DNA of 64,000 nucleotides. Source: Streptomyces globosus (GTDB lineage: Bacteria > Actinomycetota > Actinomycetes > Streptomycetales > Streptomycetaceae). A program made the position numbers and the translations under genes. The notes under the pieces were generated by a model that worked only from the letters and a program-made list of their open reading frames with translations, was not told where the DNA came from and made no database searches. Shown piece by piece: positions 40,412 to 47,826 of this stretch; within the stretch, counting starts at the first letter, position 1, and every line of letters begins with the position of its first letter. The stretch spans positions 4,343,501 through 4,407,500 of the forward strand of contig NZ_CP030862.1 in the NCBI RefSeq assembly GCF_003325375.1. The letters are read 5' to 3'.

Positions 40412-40869
40412 TGCCGCAGGACGACGCGGACGCCGTACCCGACCCCGGACCGGAGCCGGAGCAGGCCGCGGACGCCGCAGCGGACCCGGCGCCGGACGGC
40501 GGCGGGCCGCTCGCGCCGCGGTCCGGCGGACGCCGCCGGACCCGCCTGTACGCCCTCACCGACGGCCGGACCGCCGCCCCCTGCACCGTCATGACCATGG
40601 ACACGACGATCACGGCGGCGGTCCCGGAGGACGCCTGGAGCGGGCTGCCCAGCGAGTGGCGGGCCGTCCTCGCCATGTGCCCGGCGCCGGACGGCCGCGC
40701 GGTCGCCGAGATCGCGGCCCGCATGCACATCCGCCTGACCCCGATGGCGCTGCTCCTCGGCGAACTCGCCGACCGCGGGCTGATCCACCACCGGCCGCCC
40801 CTGGACGGGGCGGAGGCCGCCGATGTCCACCTGCTCAGGAGAATCAGGGACAACCTTGCCCGCATATGA
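40411..40869 (+). CDS. cvnC: CvnC-like DUF742 protein (conservon 2)
   Basis: A 152-residue protein. Its acidic Asp/Pro/Ala-rich N-terminus (residues 1-30) precedes the DUF742 core: RRRTRLYALTDGRTAAP and the winged-helix-like AEIAARMHIRLTPMALLLGELADRGLIHH. The family LVRPY motif is altered to RLYALT. It overlaps cvnD by 47 bases. Confidence 0.88.
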   Translation: MPQDDADAVPDPGPEPEQAADAAADPAPDGGGPLAPRSGGRRRTRLYALTDGRTAAPCTVMTMDTTITAAVPEDAWSGLPSEWRAVLAMCPAPDGRAVAEIAARMHIRLTPMALLLGELADRGLIHHRPPLDGAEAADVHLLRRIRDNLARI

Positions 40870-41485
40870 GAACGCCGCCCGGCAGGCGGCCCCCGTCAAG
40901 ATCCTCGTGGCCGGCGGCTTCGGGGTCGGGAAGACCACCCTCGTCGAGACGGTCTCGGAGATCGAGCCGCTGCGCACCGAGGAGCGGCTGACGGCCGCCG
41001 GGGTCGGCGTCGACGACCTGGACGGCATCGAGTCCAAGGCCGTCACCACCGTGGCCATGGACTTCGGCCGGATCACCCTCACCGACGCCGGGGTCGCGCT
41101 GTACCTGTTCGGCACCCCCGGCCAGGAGCGGTTCTGGTTCATGTGGGACGACCTGTTGAACGGCGCCCTCGGGGCCGTCGTCCTTGTCGACACCCGCCGC
41201 CTGGACCGCAGCTTCCCGGCCGTCGACTTCTTCGAGAGCCGCGGGCTGCCGTTCGTGGTGGGCGCCAACTGCTTCCACGGCGAACAGGCATACACGGCCG
41301 AGGAGATCGCCGCAGCCCTGCACCTGCGCGATCCCGTGACGCCCGTCCTGATGCTGGACGCCCGCGAGCGGGAGGACGTCCGCGGCGTGCTGCTCGCCCT
41401 GCTGGACCTGCTCATCGCCAGGGCCGCGGAATCGGGCGCGGAGTCCGGGGCGGCGGTTCGGGGGGCCTCCGCGGCGAGCCGCTGA
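40823..41485 (+). CDS. cvnD: CvnD-like GTPase (conservon 2)
   Basis: A 220-residue Ras-like GTPase: G1 GGFGVGKTT (residues 31-39), switch region TTVAMDFGRIT, G3 FGTPGQERFWFMW, and GANCF in place of NKxD. It is close to the CvnD at 27525-28178. The ATG at 40823 has GGAGG six bases upstream, inside cvnC; a later start near LPAYENAARQ would remove 12 residues. The C-terminus is Ala/Ser-rich. Confidence 0.92.
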   Translation: MSTCSGESGTTLPAYENAARQAAPVKILVAGGFGVGKTTLVETVSEIEPLRTEERLTAAGVGVDDLDGIESKAVTTVAMDFGRITLTDAGVALYLFGTPGQERFWFMWDDLLNGALGAVVLVDTRRLDRSFPAVDFFESRGLPFVVGANCFHGEQAYTAEEIAAALHLRDPVTPVLMLDAREREDVRGVLLALLDLLIARAAESGAESGAAVRGASAASR

Positions 41486-41560
41486 CGCCCGGCCCGCGGG
41501 AGGGGTACGCGCGGGGCGTGCGGGGTAGGCGCTCCCCGCGTACGAGGAAGGAGCGCCGCG

Positions 41561-42193
41561 ATGGGAACCGCCGAGGTGGCCGCCGCACTCCTGCGCGACC
41601 ACGGCAGGACCTACGCCGACGAGGCCGGCATCCGGCTCCGCGACAAGCCGTCCCCGCTGTACCGGCTTCTGGTGCTCGCGGTCCTGTGCTCGACCCGGAT
41701 CCGGGCCGACATCGCCACCGCGGCCGCCCGCGAGCTCTTCTCGGCGGGCCTGCGCACGCCCCGGGCGATGGCGGACTCCGCCTGGCAGGACCGGGTGGAC
41801 GCGCTCGGGCGCGCCCACTACGTACGCTACGACGAAAGCACCGCGACCGCGCTCGGCGAGGGGGCGCGGCTGCTGCTGGACCGCTGGCGCGGCGACCTGC
41901 GCAGGCTCCGGGAGGAGGCAGGGGGCGACACTGGCGCGCTGCGGGCACGGCTCATGGATGTGCCCCGGATCGGCCCGGTCGGCGCGGACATCTTCTGCCG
42001 TGAGGCGCAGGCCGTCTGGCCGGAGCTGCGGCCGTTCTTCGACGAGCGGTCCCGCGCCGCCGCCGCAGAGCTCGGGCTGCCCCGCTCGGCGGAGGGACTC
42101 GCCGCGCTGGTAGCTGCGGAGGACCTGGCCCGCTTCGCCGCGGCCCTGGTGCGCGCCTCGCTGTCGAAGGGGTCCGCGCGCGGGTCCGGATGA
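41561..42193 (+). CDS. HhH-GPD endonuclease III-like protein, probably lyase-deficient
   Basis: A 210-residue all-helical protein resembling the endonuclease III/HhH-GPD fold: LLVLAVLCSTRIRADIATAAA and the helix-hairpin-helix LMDVPRIGPVGADIFCREAQ. The catalytic Lys of bifunctional EndoIII (GVGRKTA) is replaced (RIGPVGA), and no C-terminal 4Fe-4S cysteines are present. It may bind DNA or act as a monofunctional or altered glycosylase. GGAAGGAG is ideally placed before the ATG. It stands alone between conservon 2 and the CAP gene. Confidence 0.75.
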   Translation: MGTAEVAAALLRDHGRTYADEAGIRLRDKPSPLYRLLVLAVLCSTRIRADIATAAARELFSAGLRTPRAMADSAWQDRVDALGRAHYVRYDESTATALGEGARLLLDRWRGDLRRLREEAGGDTGALRARLMDVPRIGPVGADIFCREAQAVWPELRPFFDERSRAAAAELGLPRSAEGLAALVAAEDLARFAAALVRASLSKGSARGSG

Positions 42194-42277
42194 CGGTCGG
42201 CCGCGGCCTCCGACTCGCTGCCCGCCGGGGCGAGTTGGGCGGAATGCCCGGCTGGTCCCTGTGTTGATCCTGAGGGC

Positions 42278-42340
42278 TTCCTTAAGGGACCTTGAAGAAC
42301 CCTTCCCGGGGGCTTTTTTCGCTGGTCACACACCTAGGCT
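42278..42340 (+). promoter_or_regulatory. Promoter of the CAP gene with upstream element shared with the thioredoxin operon
   Basis: The element TTCCTTAAGGGACCTTGAAG (from 42278) has head-to-tail CCTT-type half-sites ten bases apart. The -10 box TAGGCT (42335-42340) starts exactly 57 bases after the element starts. The same layout occurs at 44003-44065. No consensus -35 is seen, which fits activator-dependent transcription, for example by an OmpR-type regulator. Confidence 0.55.
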
Positions 42341-42382
42341 CGGGCGGACTCCCATCCGTCCCCCCAGTGAGGTGTCACCGGC

Positions 42383-43249
42383 ATGAGCCGCAGCCGTACC
42401 CCCGAAACCGTGTCCCGCGCCGAGGCGCGACGCCGGAAGGCCGTGCGTTCGCGCATCGTGCTGTCCGTCACCGCGGCGGCCGCGGTCGTGGCGGTCGGCG
42501 TCGCGGTGGCCGACTCCGACGGCGACGCGCGCACCGAGCGCCGGGCGGGCGGCGCGGCGGGTGCCGCGTCCGGGTCGGCCGCCGCCGGGGCCGGGGCGGA
42601 GTCGGCCACCCCGCCGGCCCCGGGCGCCGACGCGTCGGCCTCGGCGAGCCCGAGCCCGTCCGCCACGCCCGAGGCGTCCGCGTCCGCGTCGGCGTCGGCG
42701 TCGCCCGCCGAGCCGTCGGCGGAGGGCAGCACCGAGGCCAAGGCGGCGCCCGCCTCCCCGGCGGCGCCGGCCCGCAAGCCCGCGACGGGCGGCGGCTCGG
42801 GCGGTTCGGGCGGCTCCGGCGGCTCCGGCGGTTCGGGCGGCTCCGGCGGTTCGGGCACGGTGAACACCGATGCCGAATCCGCGGTCCTCGCCATCGTCAA
42901 CAAGGAGCGCGCCGCGGCCGGATGCGGCCCGCTGTCCTCCAACGCGAAGCTGAGCGCCGCGGCCCGGGCCTACAGCGACACCATGGCGCGCAGCGGTGTC
43001 ATGTCGCACACCGGCCCCGACGGGTCGACCATGACCAGCCGGGTGGAGGCCGCGGGCTACGCCTGGTCCCGTCTCGGCGAGAACATAGCCCGCGGGCAGG
43101 CGGACGCCGACGCGGTCATGAAGGCGTGGATGAACAGCCCCGGCCACCGGGCCAACATCCTCAACTGCGCCTTCAAGGAGATCGGCATAGGCGTCCACAA
43201 GGGCGACGGCGGCCCCTGGTGGACCCAGAACTTCGGCGCGCCGAGGTAA
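42383..43249 (+). CDS. Secreted or membrane-anchored CAP-domain (SCP/PR1) protein
   Basis: A 288-residue protein with a basic N-terminus, a membrane segment at about 24-43, a long low-complexity Ala/Ser/Pro linker ending in GGS repeats (about 136-158), and a CAP domain at 163-285 with LAIVNKERAAAGC, SHTGPDG, GENIARG and NSPGHRANIL. Cys181 and Cys262 can form a disulfide. Bacterial CAP proteins are extracellular; enzymatic roles are unclear. GAGGTG lies seven bases upstream of the ATG. A strong hairpin follows the gene. Sharing a promoter element with the thiol-redox operon suggests co-regulation. Confidence 0.9.
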   Translation: MSRSRTPETVSRAEARRRKAVRSRIVLSVTAAAAVVAVGVAVADSDGDARTERRAGGAAGAASGSAAAGAGAESATPPAPGADASASASPSPSATPEASASASASASPAEPSAEGSTEAKAAPASPAAPARKPATGGGSGGSGGSGGSGGSGGSGGSGTVNTDAESAVLAIVNKERAAAGCGPLSSNAKLSAAARAYSDTMARSGVMSHTGPDGSTMTSRVEAAGYAWSRLGENIARGQADADAVMKAWMNSPGHRANILNCAFKEIGIGVHKGDGGPWWTQNFGAPR

Positions 43250-43264
43250 CCCCTGCCCCCCATG

Positions 43265-43308
43265 GCCGGCGTCCCCCGCACCCGTCCCCGGGTGCGGGGG
43301 ACGCCGGC
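43265..43308 (+). terminator. Strong terminator hairpin after the CAP gene
   Basis: A perfect 19-base inverted repeat (arms 43265-43283 and 43290-43308, GCCGGCGTCCCCCGCACCC and its complement) with a six-base loop and a short T-rich tail (TTTC), 15 bases beyond the CAP stop. This is the strongest terminator in the window. Confidence 0.85.
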
Positions 43309-43310
43309 TT

Positions 43311-43361
43311 TCGGGGGGAGGCGGCTCTCGGGGGGAGGCGGCTCTCGGGGGGAGGCGGTGA
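43311..43361 (+). repeat. Three tandem copies of a 17-base G-rich repeat
   Basis: The unit TCGGGGGGAGGCGGCTC occurs at 43311, 43328 and 43345 (the last with its final three bases changed). Each unit has a run of six Gs plus GG pairs, so G-quadruplex formation is possible. It directly follows the terminator hairpin and precedes the start of the next gene by 34 bases. Confidence 0.75.
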
Positions 43362-43394
43362 CGGGCCGGGCGGCGCGTCGGCCACTATGGGGCC

Positions 43395-43952
43395 GTGCCT
43401 CGAACTTCGCGCTACCTGCTGATATGGCTGTCGTGCACAGCCGCCAGTGTGACTGCCGTGCTCGGCACGGTCCAGTTCGTGGTGGGTTCGACCAGGCAGA
43501 CGCCCCCGGTCGCACGGTCCGCCCCCGTCGTCGTCAACACGCCGCCCGCGTGGCTGGCGGTGACGAACCCGTCGGCGAGCCCCTCGCCGTCGCCCTCCCC
43601 CGGTTCCTCCGCCGCCACGCCGCGGCCGTCCCCGTCGGCGGGCACCCCGACCCCGGCCAAGCCCTCGGCGGGCGCCTCCCGGTCCGCCGCCGTGAAGTCC
43701 TCTCCGGACTGCGAGGAGGGCGGGGTGGGGCTGCACACGGTCCCCTCCCAGGGCGGCCGGGCCACGGTGCGCTACGGCAGCCGGGGGGTGTGCCTGATCT
43801 CCGCGGTTCCGAACCGGGGCTTCAAGACCAGCACGTCACAGCCCTCGGCCGACACTCTCACCGTGACGTTCACCAGCGACGACCACCGCTCCACCATCAC
43901 CGCGACGATCGAGCCCCGGGCGAAGGCCAGCGTCCGCGAAAGCTCCTTCTGA
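43395..43952 (+). CDS. Secreted or anchored hypothetical protein
   Basis: A 185-residue protein. Residues 7-31 form a signal or anchor helix, then comes a Ser/Pro/Thr-rich linker (about 55-100) and a small beta-rich domain (about 104-185) with Cys106 and Cys133, likely a disulfide. I recognise no family. It lies between the CAP gene and the thiol-redox operon, so its disulfide could be a client of that system. GTG start; there is no clear ribosome site, and the G-rich repeats lie in its leader. Confidence 0.65.
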   Translation: MPRTSRYLLIWLSCTAASVTAVLGTVQFVVGSTRQTPPVARSAPVVVNTPPAWLAVTNPSASPSPSPSPGSSAATPRPSPSAGTPTPAKPSAGASRSAAVKSSPDCEEGGVGLHTVPSQGGRATVRYGSRGVCLISAVPNRGFKTSTSQPSADTLTVTFTSDDHRSTITATIEPRAKASVRESSF

Positions 43953-44002
43953 GCAACCCCGGGCGGCCCCGGGCGGCCGCAGGCGAAGCGGAAGGTGAGC
44001 TG

Positions 44003-44065
44003 TTCCTTAGGGCAACCTCAAGATCCGGCCGCGGGGGTTCCGGCCGCCCGGGGCGGTCCTATGCT
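44003..44065 (+). promoter_or_regulatory. Promoter of the thiol-redox operon with shared upstream element
   Basis: The element TTCCTTAGGGCAACCTCAAG (from 44003) matches the CAP-gene element at 16 of 23 positions in an ungapped alignment. The -10 box TATGCT (44060-44065) begins 57 bases after the element start, identical to the CAP promoter. The rest of the 238-base gap 43953-44190 is leader without a convincing gene. Confidence 0.55.
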
Positions 44066-44190
44066 CGCGTCAGCAGAGCGGCCGCAGGTGCCGGGGCATG
44101 CCGCCCCGACCGGTCCGGCCGCCGCTTCCACCGCGCCGGAAGGGTGTCCGGCCCTTCCGCAGTCCGACCGTGCCCTGGGGTGACTTCGCC

Positions 44191-44976
44191 ATGACTTCTC
44201 GCATGCTCCGATCCGTCCGCGCCGACCTCCGGACGGCGTCGGCCCGCTCCGCCCGGGCGCGCGGGAGGCGGCTGCCGGCGGTCGCAGCGGCGGTGCTCGC
44301 GGCCGGGCTGACCGCCGCCTGCGGACCGTCCTCCCAGCCCGCCGGGGCCGCCTTCCCGTCCGCGGCCCGGCAGTCCGCCGGATCCCTGCCTGCCGACGGC
44401 CTCCCCGCCGGGGCGGAGTCCGCGAGCGGCTCGCCCGAGGTCTCCGCGACCGCGTCGACGGCCCCCTCCGCCTCCGCGTCCGCCAGTGCGCAGCCCTCGG
44501 CCGCGCCCTCCAAGTCCGCCTCGGCGGCCGCCTCCAGGAAGCCGTCCGCGCCGCGCACCTCGGCTCCGCCCGCCCCGGCCCGGGTGCCCGGTCCCGGCTA
44601 CGACGCCTCCGCCGACGCGCAGAAGCAGGTGGACGCGGCCCTGCGCGCGGCCAAGGCCGACGGGCGGATGGTGCTCCTCGACTTCGGTGCCAACTGGTGC
44701 GGCAACTGCAAGGCGGCCGACAAGGTGTTCGCCCAGCCGCAGACCACGGCGCTCCTCGGGGCCTCGTACCACCTGGTCAAGGTCGACATCGGTGGCAGCA
44801 GCTCCGCCAACTCGGCGCTGCTGGGCAAGTACAGCCCGTCCGGGGGCACGTACAGGATGCCCGTGCTGGTCGTCGTCTCCCCCTCCGGGTCGGTGCGCAC
44901 CGACACCCACGTCACCGGGAACCCGCCGCTGACCGCGGACGGCATCAACGCCTTCCTGCGCCAGTGGGCGTCGTGA
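44191..44976 (+). CDS. Thioredoxin-fold lipoprotein, DsbD-gamma-like
   Basis: A 261-residue exported protein. A signal segment at about 28-43 ends in LTAAC (Cys44, an imperfect lipobox). A long Ala/Ser/Pro linker follows, then a thioredoxin fold at 135-260 with the redox motif WCGNC (Cys170, Cys173) and the cis-Pro loop MPVLVVV. The DFGANWCGNCKAADKVF context and absence of TlpA features resemble the C-terminal gamma domain of DsbD, which passes electrons from the membrane domain to periplasmic partners. The stop overlaps the GTG of the TlpA-like gene (GTGA). ATG 44191 is chosen over an upstream frame start lacking support. Confidence 0.85.
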   Translation: MTSRMLRSVRADLRTASARSARARGRRLPAVAAAVLAAGLTAACGPSSQPAGAAFPSAARQSAGSLPADGLPAGAESASGSPEVSATASTAPSASASASAQPSAAPSKSASAAASRKPSAPRTSAPPAPARVPGPGYDASADAQKQVDAALRAAKADGRMVLLDFGANWCGNCKAADKVFAQPQTTALLGASYHLVKVDIGGSSSANSALLGKYSPSGGTYRMPVLVVVSPSGSVRTDTHVTGNPPLTADGINAFLRQWAS

Positions 44977-45569
44977 GACGGCCGGTCGCCGCCGTCGCAG
45001 CAGCCGCTGTGGCGGCGGCGGGCCTCGCGTTGGCAGCCGCGTGGGCCCCCGGCGGCGGGCCCGCGGAAGGGCGGGGCGGCGCCGGCGGTACGGGCACCGG
45101 GGCGGCGCCCGCGGTCGCGGATCCGGGCGCCCGGCCGGCGGCCCCCGAGCTGGCCGGAGCGGACCTCGACGGGCGGCAGGTCGACCTCGCGGGCCTGCGC
45201 GGCCAGGTCGTCGTCGTGAACGTGTGGGGCTCCTGGTGCGCGCCGTGCCGGGCGGAGGCCGACGACCTGGAGCGCGTCAGCCGGCAGACCCGCGGCGACG
45301 GCGTCCGCTTCCTCGGGATCAACATCCGCGACCGGGACCGCGAGGCGGCCCGCTCCTTCGTCCGCGCGCACGGCCTGGGCTTCCCGAGCCTGCACGATCC
45401 GGAGGGCGCGCTGCTGCTCCGCTTCCCGCCGTCCGTGCTGAACCCGCAGACCGTCCCCTCGACGCTGGTGGTCGACCGCCGGGGCCGCGTCGCGGCGGCG
45501 ATCGGCGGCTCCGTCACCGAGGAGCAGCTGCGGCCGCTGGTGGCGCGGGTCGCCGGGGAGGCCTCGTGA
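44973..45569 (+). CDS. TlpA/ResA-like membrane-anchored thioredoxin
   Basis: A 198-residue protein with an N-terminal anchor (residues 3-24), a Gly/Ala linker and an AhpC-TSA/Redoxin-type thioredoxin domain with WGSWCAPCRAE (Cys89, Cys92) and cis-Pro in QTVPSTLVVD. It probably reduces or exchanges disulfides outside the membrane, as ResA does in cytochrome c maturation, but no ResB or ResC gene is nearby. Starts and ends in GTGA overlaps, so all three genes are coupled. Confidence 0.9.
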   Translation: MRRPVAAVAAAAVAAAGLALAAAWAPGGGPAEGRGGAGGTGTGAAPAVADPGARPAAPELAGADLDGRQVDLAGLRGQVVVVNVWGSWCAPCRAEADDLERVSRQTRGDGVRFLGINIRDRDREAARSFVRAHGLGFPSLHDPEGALLLRFPPSVLNPQTVPSTLVVDRRGRVAAAIGGSVTEEQLRPLVARVAGEAS

Positions 45570-46363
45570 CGGCCGCCGCCGGCCTCGGGGCCGGCGCCGC
45601 CGCCCTCGCCTTGGCGGATGCGCCGTCGCTGGTCAACGGCACACTGCTGATCGCGGCTCCCGTCGCCTTCGCCGCGGGGCTCGTCTCGTTCCTCTCGCCG
45701 TGTGTGCTGCCGCTCGTCCCCGGCTACCTCAGCTACGTGACGAGCCTGTCGGTCGCCGATCTGGCAGACGCGCGAGGCGGGCACCGCAGCCGGATGGCCG
45801 CAGGCGCGCTGCTGTTCGTCCTCGGCTTCACGGCGGTTTTCGTCTCCGGCGGCGCCCTGTTCGGCTACTTCGGCCGGACGCTGCTGGCGCACCAGGAGGC
45901 ACTCACCCAGGTGCTCGGCGTCTTCACCGTCGTCATGGGCCTGTCGTTCACGGGCTTCCTGCCGGGCGTCACGCAGCGGGAGTTCCGCAGCCGCCGGCGC
46001 CCTGCGCTGGGTCTCTCCGGGGCCCCTCTGCTGGGCGCGGTGTTCGCGGTGGGCTGGACGCCGTGCATCGGGCCGACGCTGGGGGCCGTACAGGCCCTCG
46101 CGTGGACGGAGGCCAGTGCCGCGCGCGGGGCGCTGCTGATGGCCGCCTACTGTCTGGGGCTGGGGTTGCCGTTCGTCCTGGCCGCGCTCGCCTTCCGGCG
46201 TGCGCTGGGGGCGTTCGGGCTGGTCAAGCGGCACTACCGGTGGGTGCTGCGGATCGGCGGGGGCATGCTGGTGCTCGTCGGCGTCCTGCTGGTCACCGGC
46301 GTGTGGAACGACCTGGTGTACCGCCTGCAGTTGTGGAGCGCGGACTCCGCAGCGGCGTTCTGA
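45566..46363 (+). CDS. ccdA: CcdA-type thiol-disulfide transporter (DsbD-beta-like)
   Basis: A 265-residue six-helix membrane protein. The redox Cys pair sits in the two pseudo-symmetric loops FLSPCVLPLVPGYLSY (Cys46) and VGWTPCIGPTLG (Cys167). CcdA carries reducing power from cytosolic thioredoxin across the membrane. In this operon its probable acceptors are the TlpA-like and DsbD-gamma-like thioredoxins upstream and the DsbD-alpha-like lipoprotein downstream. It starts at GTG 45566, overlapping the preceding stop. Confidence 0.92.
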   Translation: MTAAAGLGAGAAALALADAPSLVNGTLLIAAPVAFAAGLVSFLSPCVLPLVPGYLSYVTSLSVADLADARGGHRSRMAAGALLFVLGFTAVFVSGGALFGYFGRTLLAHQEALTQVLGVFTVVMGLSFTGFLPGVTQREFRSRRRPALGLSGAPLLGAVFAVGWTPCIGPTLGAVQALAWTEASAARGALLMAAYCLGLGLPFVLAALAFRRALGAFGLVKRHYRWVLRIGGGMLVLVGVLLVTGVWNDLVYRLQLWSADSAAAF

Positions 46364-46431
46364 CCCCTCTCCCGGACCGGACCACACGACACAAGAACGC
46401 ACACATGGCACACACGACACAGGTGACACAC

Positions 46432-47022
46432 ATGCCCCAGACCACCCGCTCGAACGCCGCCGCCCGGACGGGCCGTTCACGCCCGGCGCGCCTCGCCGCC
46501 GCCCTCCTCTGCCTGGCCGGGCTGACCGCCTGCGGCGGCCAGGACGCCGGGCAGGCGGACGGCGCCGCCTCTGCGCCCACGGCGAGCTTCACCGACAAGG
46601 GCGTCACCGTCACGCTCTCGATCGCCGACTGGCGCGACGCGAAGGGCACCCTCAAAGCCGTCTTCACCCCCGAGGAGAAGGGGTTCCACCTGTACAGCAC
46701 CGACCTGCCGGCCACCGGCGTCGAGGGCGTCGGCCGGCCCACCGCGGTCTCCGTCACCGGAGTGCTCCGCGCCGAGGGGAAGCTGACCGCGGCCGCGGAC
46801 GTGCGCACGATCAGCGTGCCCGGTGTCGGCGCCCCGGTCCCCGTCTACCCGGACGGCCCGGTCACCACGACCCTGCCGGTCCGCGCCGACGGCACCGGAG
46901 AGGCCACCGTGCTGCTCGGCTACGCCAGCTGCAGCACCGAGGAAGGCTGCACGATCCCGGTCTCCGACCGGCCCGTCCACCTGCGCATCACCGCCGACGG
47001 CCCGGTGTTCGGGCCCCGCTAG
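46432..47022 (+). CDS. Lipoprotein with DsbD N-terminal (alpha)-like domain
   Basis: A 196-residue lipoprotein: signal at 18-33 with a good lipobox LTAC (Cys34), then a beta-rich immunoglobulin-like domain. The conserved pair is Cys167-x5-Cys173 (YASCSTEEGCTIP), as in DsbD-alpha and the DsbC/DsbD_N family, where these cysteines relay electrons. AGGTGA is five bases before ATG 46432, preferred over ATG 46405 in the same frame. With the gamma-like and beta-like genes upstream, all three DsbD domains are present as separate proteins. Confidence 0.82.
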   Translation: MPQTTRSNAAARTGRSRPARLAAALLCLAGLTACGGQDAGQADGAASAPTASFTDKGVTVTLSIADWRDAKGTLKAVFTPEEKGFHLYSTDLPATGVEGVGRPTAVSVTGVLRAEGKLTAAADVRTISVPGVGAPVPVYPDGPVTTTLPVRADGTGEATVLLGYASCSTEEGCTIPVSDRPVHLRITADGPVFGPR

Positions 47023-47096
47023 CCGTGGCCGGAAGGGCCTGCCCCGCCCGCCCCGGCCGGCGGCGGCCTCCCCTCGGACCGCTCCGGCCCAACCCC

Positions 47097-47102
47097 TAAG
47101 GT
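47097..47102 (+). promoter_or_regulatory. -10-like box before the response regulator gene
   Basis: TAAGGT lies seven bases before the ATG at 47110, the spacing of leaderless promoters. The same bases (AAGGTG) could instead be the ribosome site, so the two readings compete. Confidence 0.3.
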
Positions 47103-47109
47103 GTCCCCC

Positions 47110-47826
47110 ATGCCCAGCGTCCTGGTCGTGGAAGACGACCCCAGCATCCGCCAGTCACTGATCGAGGTCCTGGCGGAGCACGGGTACGCCGTGCGCAGCG
47201 CGGCCGACGGCTTCGGCGGCCTGCGGGAGCTCACCCAGACGCCGGTCGACGCGGTGGTCCTCGACCTGGGGCTGCCGGACCTCGACGGCGGCGACGCCCT
47301 GCGCATGATCCGCGGAATATCCTCGGTGCCCGTGCTGGTGGCCACCGCACGGGACGACGAGGCGGAGATCATCAAGCTTCTCAACGCGGGCGCCGACGAC
47401 TACCTGGTCAAACCGTTCTCCGGCGGGCAGCTCATCGCACGCCTCGCCGCCGTTCTGCGGCGCACCAGCCACGTCCCGCCCGCCGGCGCCGGCGCGGCCC
47501 CGGCGGCCGCATCGGCCGCGCCGCGGCCGGCCACCGTCGGCGAGCTCGTCGTCGACCCCGGCGCCCGCACCGCCTTCCTCGCCGGCCGCGAGCTGCGGCT
47601 CACCCGCAGGGAGTTCGACCTGCTGGCGTTCCTGGCCCGGCACGCCGGCCAGGTCGTCTCCAAGCGACGCCTGCTGACCGAGGTGTGGCGCGAGCCGTAC
47701 GTGGACGACCAGACCGTCGACGTGCACCTGTCGTCCCTGCGCCGCAAGCTCGGCGAACGCGCGGCGGCCCCCCGCTACCTGAGGACCGTCCGCGGCGTCG
47801 GCATCAAGCTGGTGGCCCCCCGTTGA
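47110..47826 (+). CDS. OmpR/PhoB-family response regulator
   Basis: A 238-residue protein. The receiver domain (1-120) has acidic pocket EDD (residues 7-9), phospho-acceptor Asp in VVLDLGLPD, Thr/Ala in VATARDD and Lys in YLVKPF. The C-terminal winged helix (about 140-235) has LTRREFDLLAFLARHAGQVVSKRRLL and DDQTVDVHLSSLRRKLGE. It partners the downstream kinase, whose TTG start overlaps its stop (TTGA). It is a plausible activator of the shared elements at 42278 and 44003, since OmpR types bind direct repeats spaced 10-11 bases. Target genes are otherwise unknown. Confidence 0.94.
   Translation: MPSVLVVEDDPSIRQSLIEVLAEHGYAVRSAADGFGGLRELTQTPVDAVVLDLGLPDLDGGDALRMIRGISSVPVLVATARDDEAEIIKLLNAGADDYLVKPFSGGQLIARLAAVLRRTSHVPPAGAGAAPAAASAAPRPATVGELVVDPGARTAFLAGRELRLTRREFDLLAFLARHAGQVVSKRRLLTEVWREPYVDDQTVDVHLSSLRRKLGERAAAPRYLRTVRGVGIKLVAPR

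Noticed and set aside
42788..42860. GGS-coding repeats in the CAP gene as a CRISPR or regulatory repeat
   Set aside because: The repeat is in frame and encodes a flexible Gly-Gly-Ser linker.
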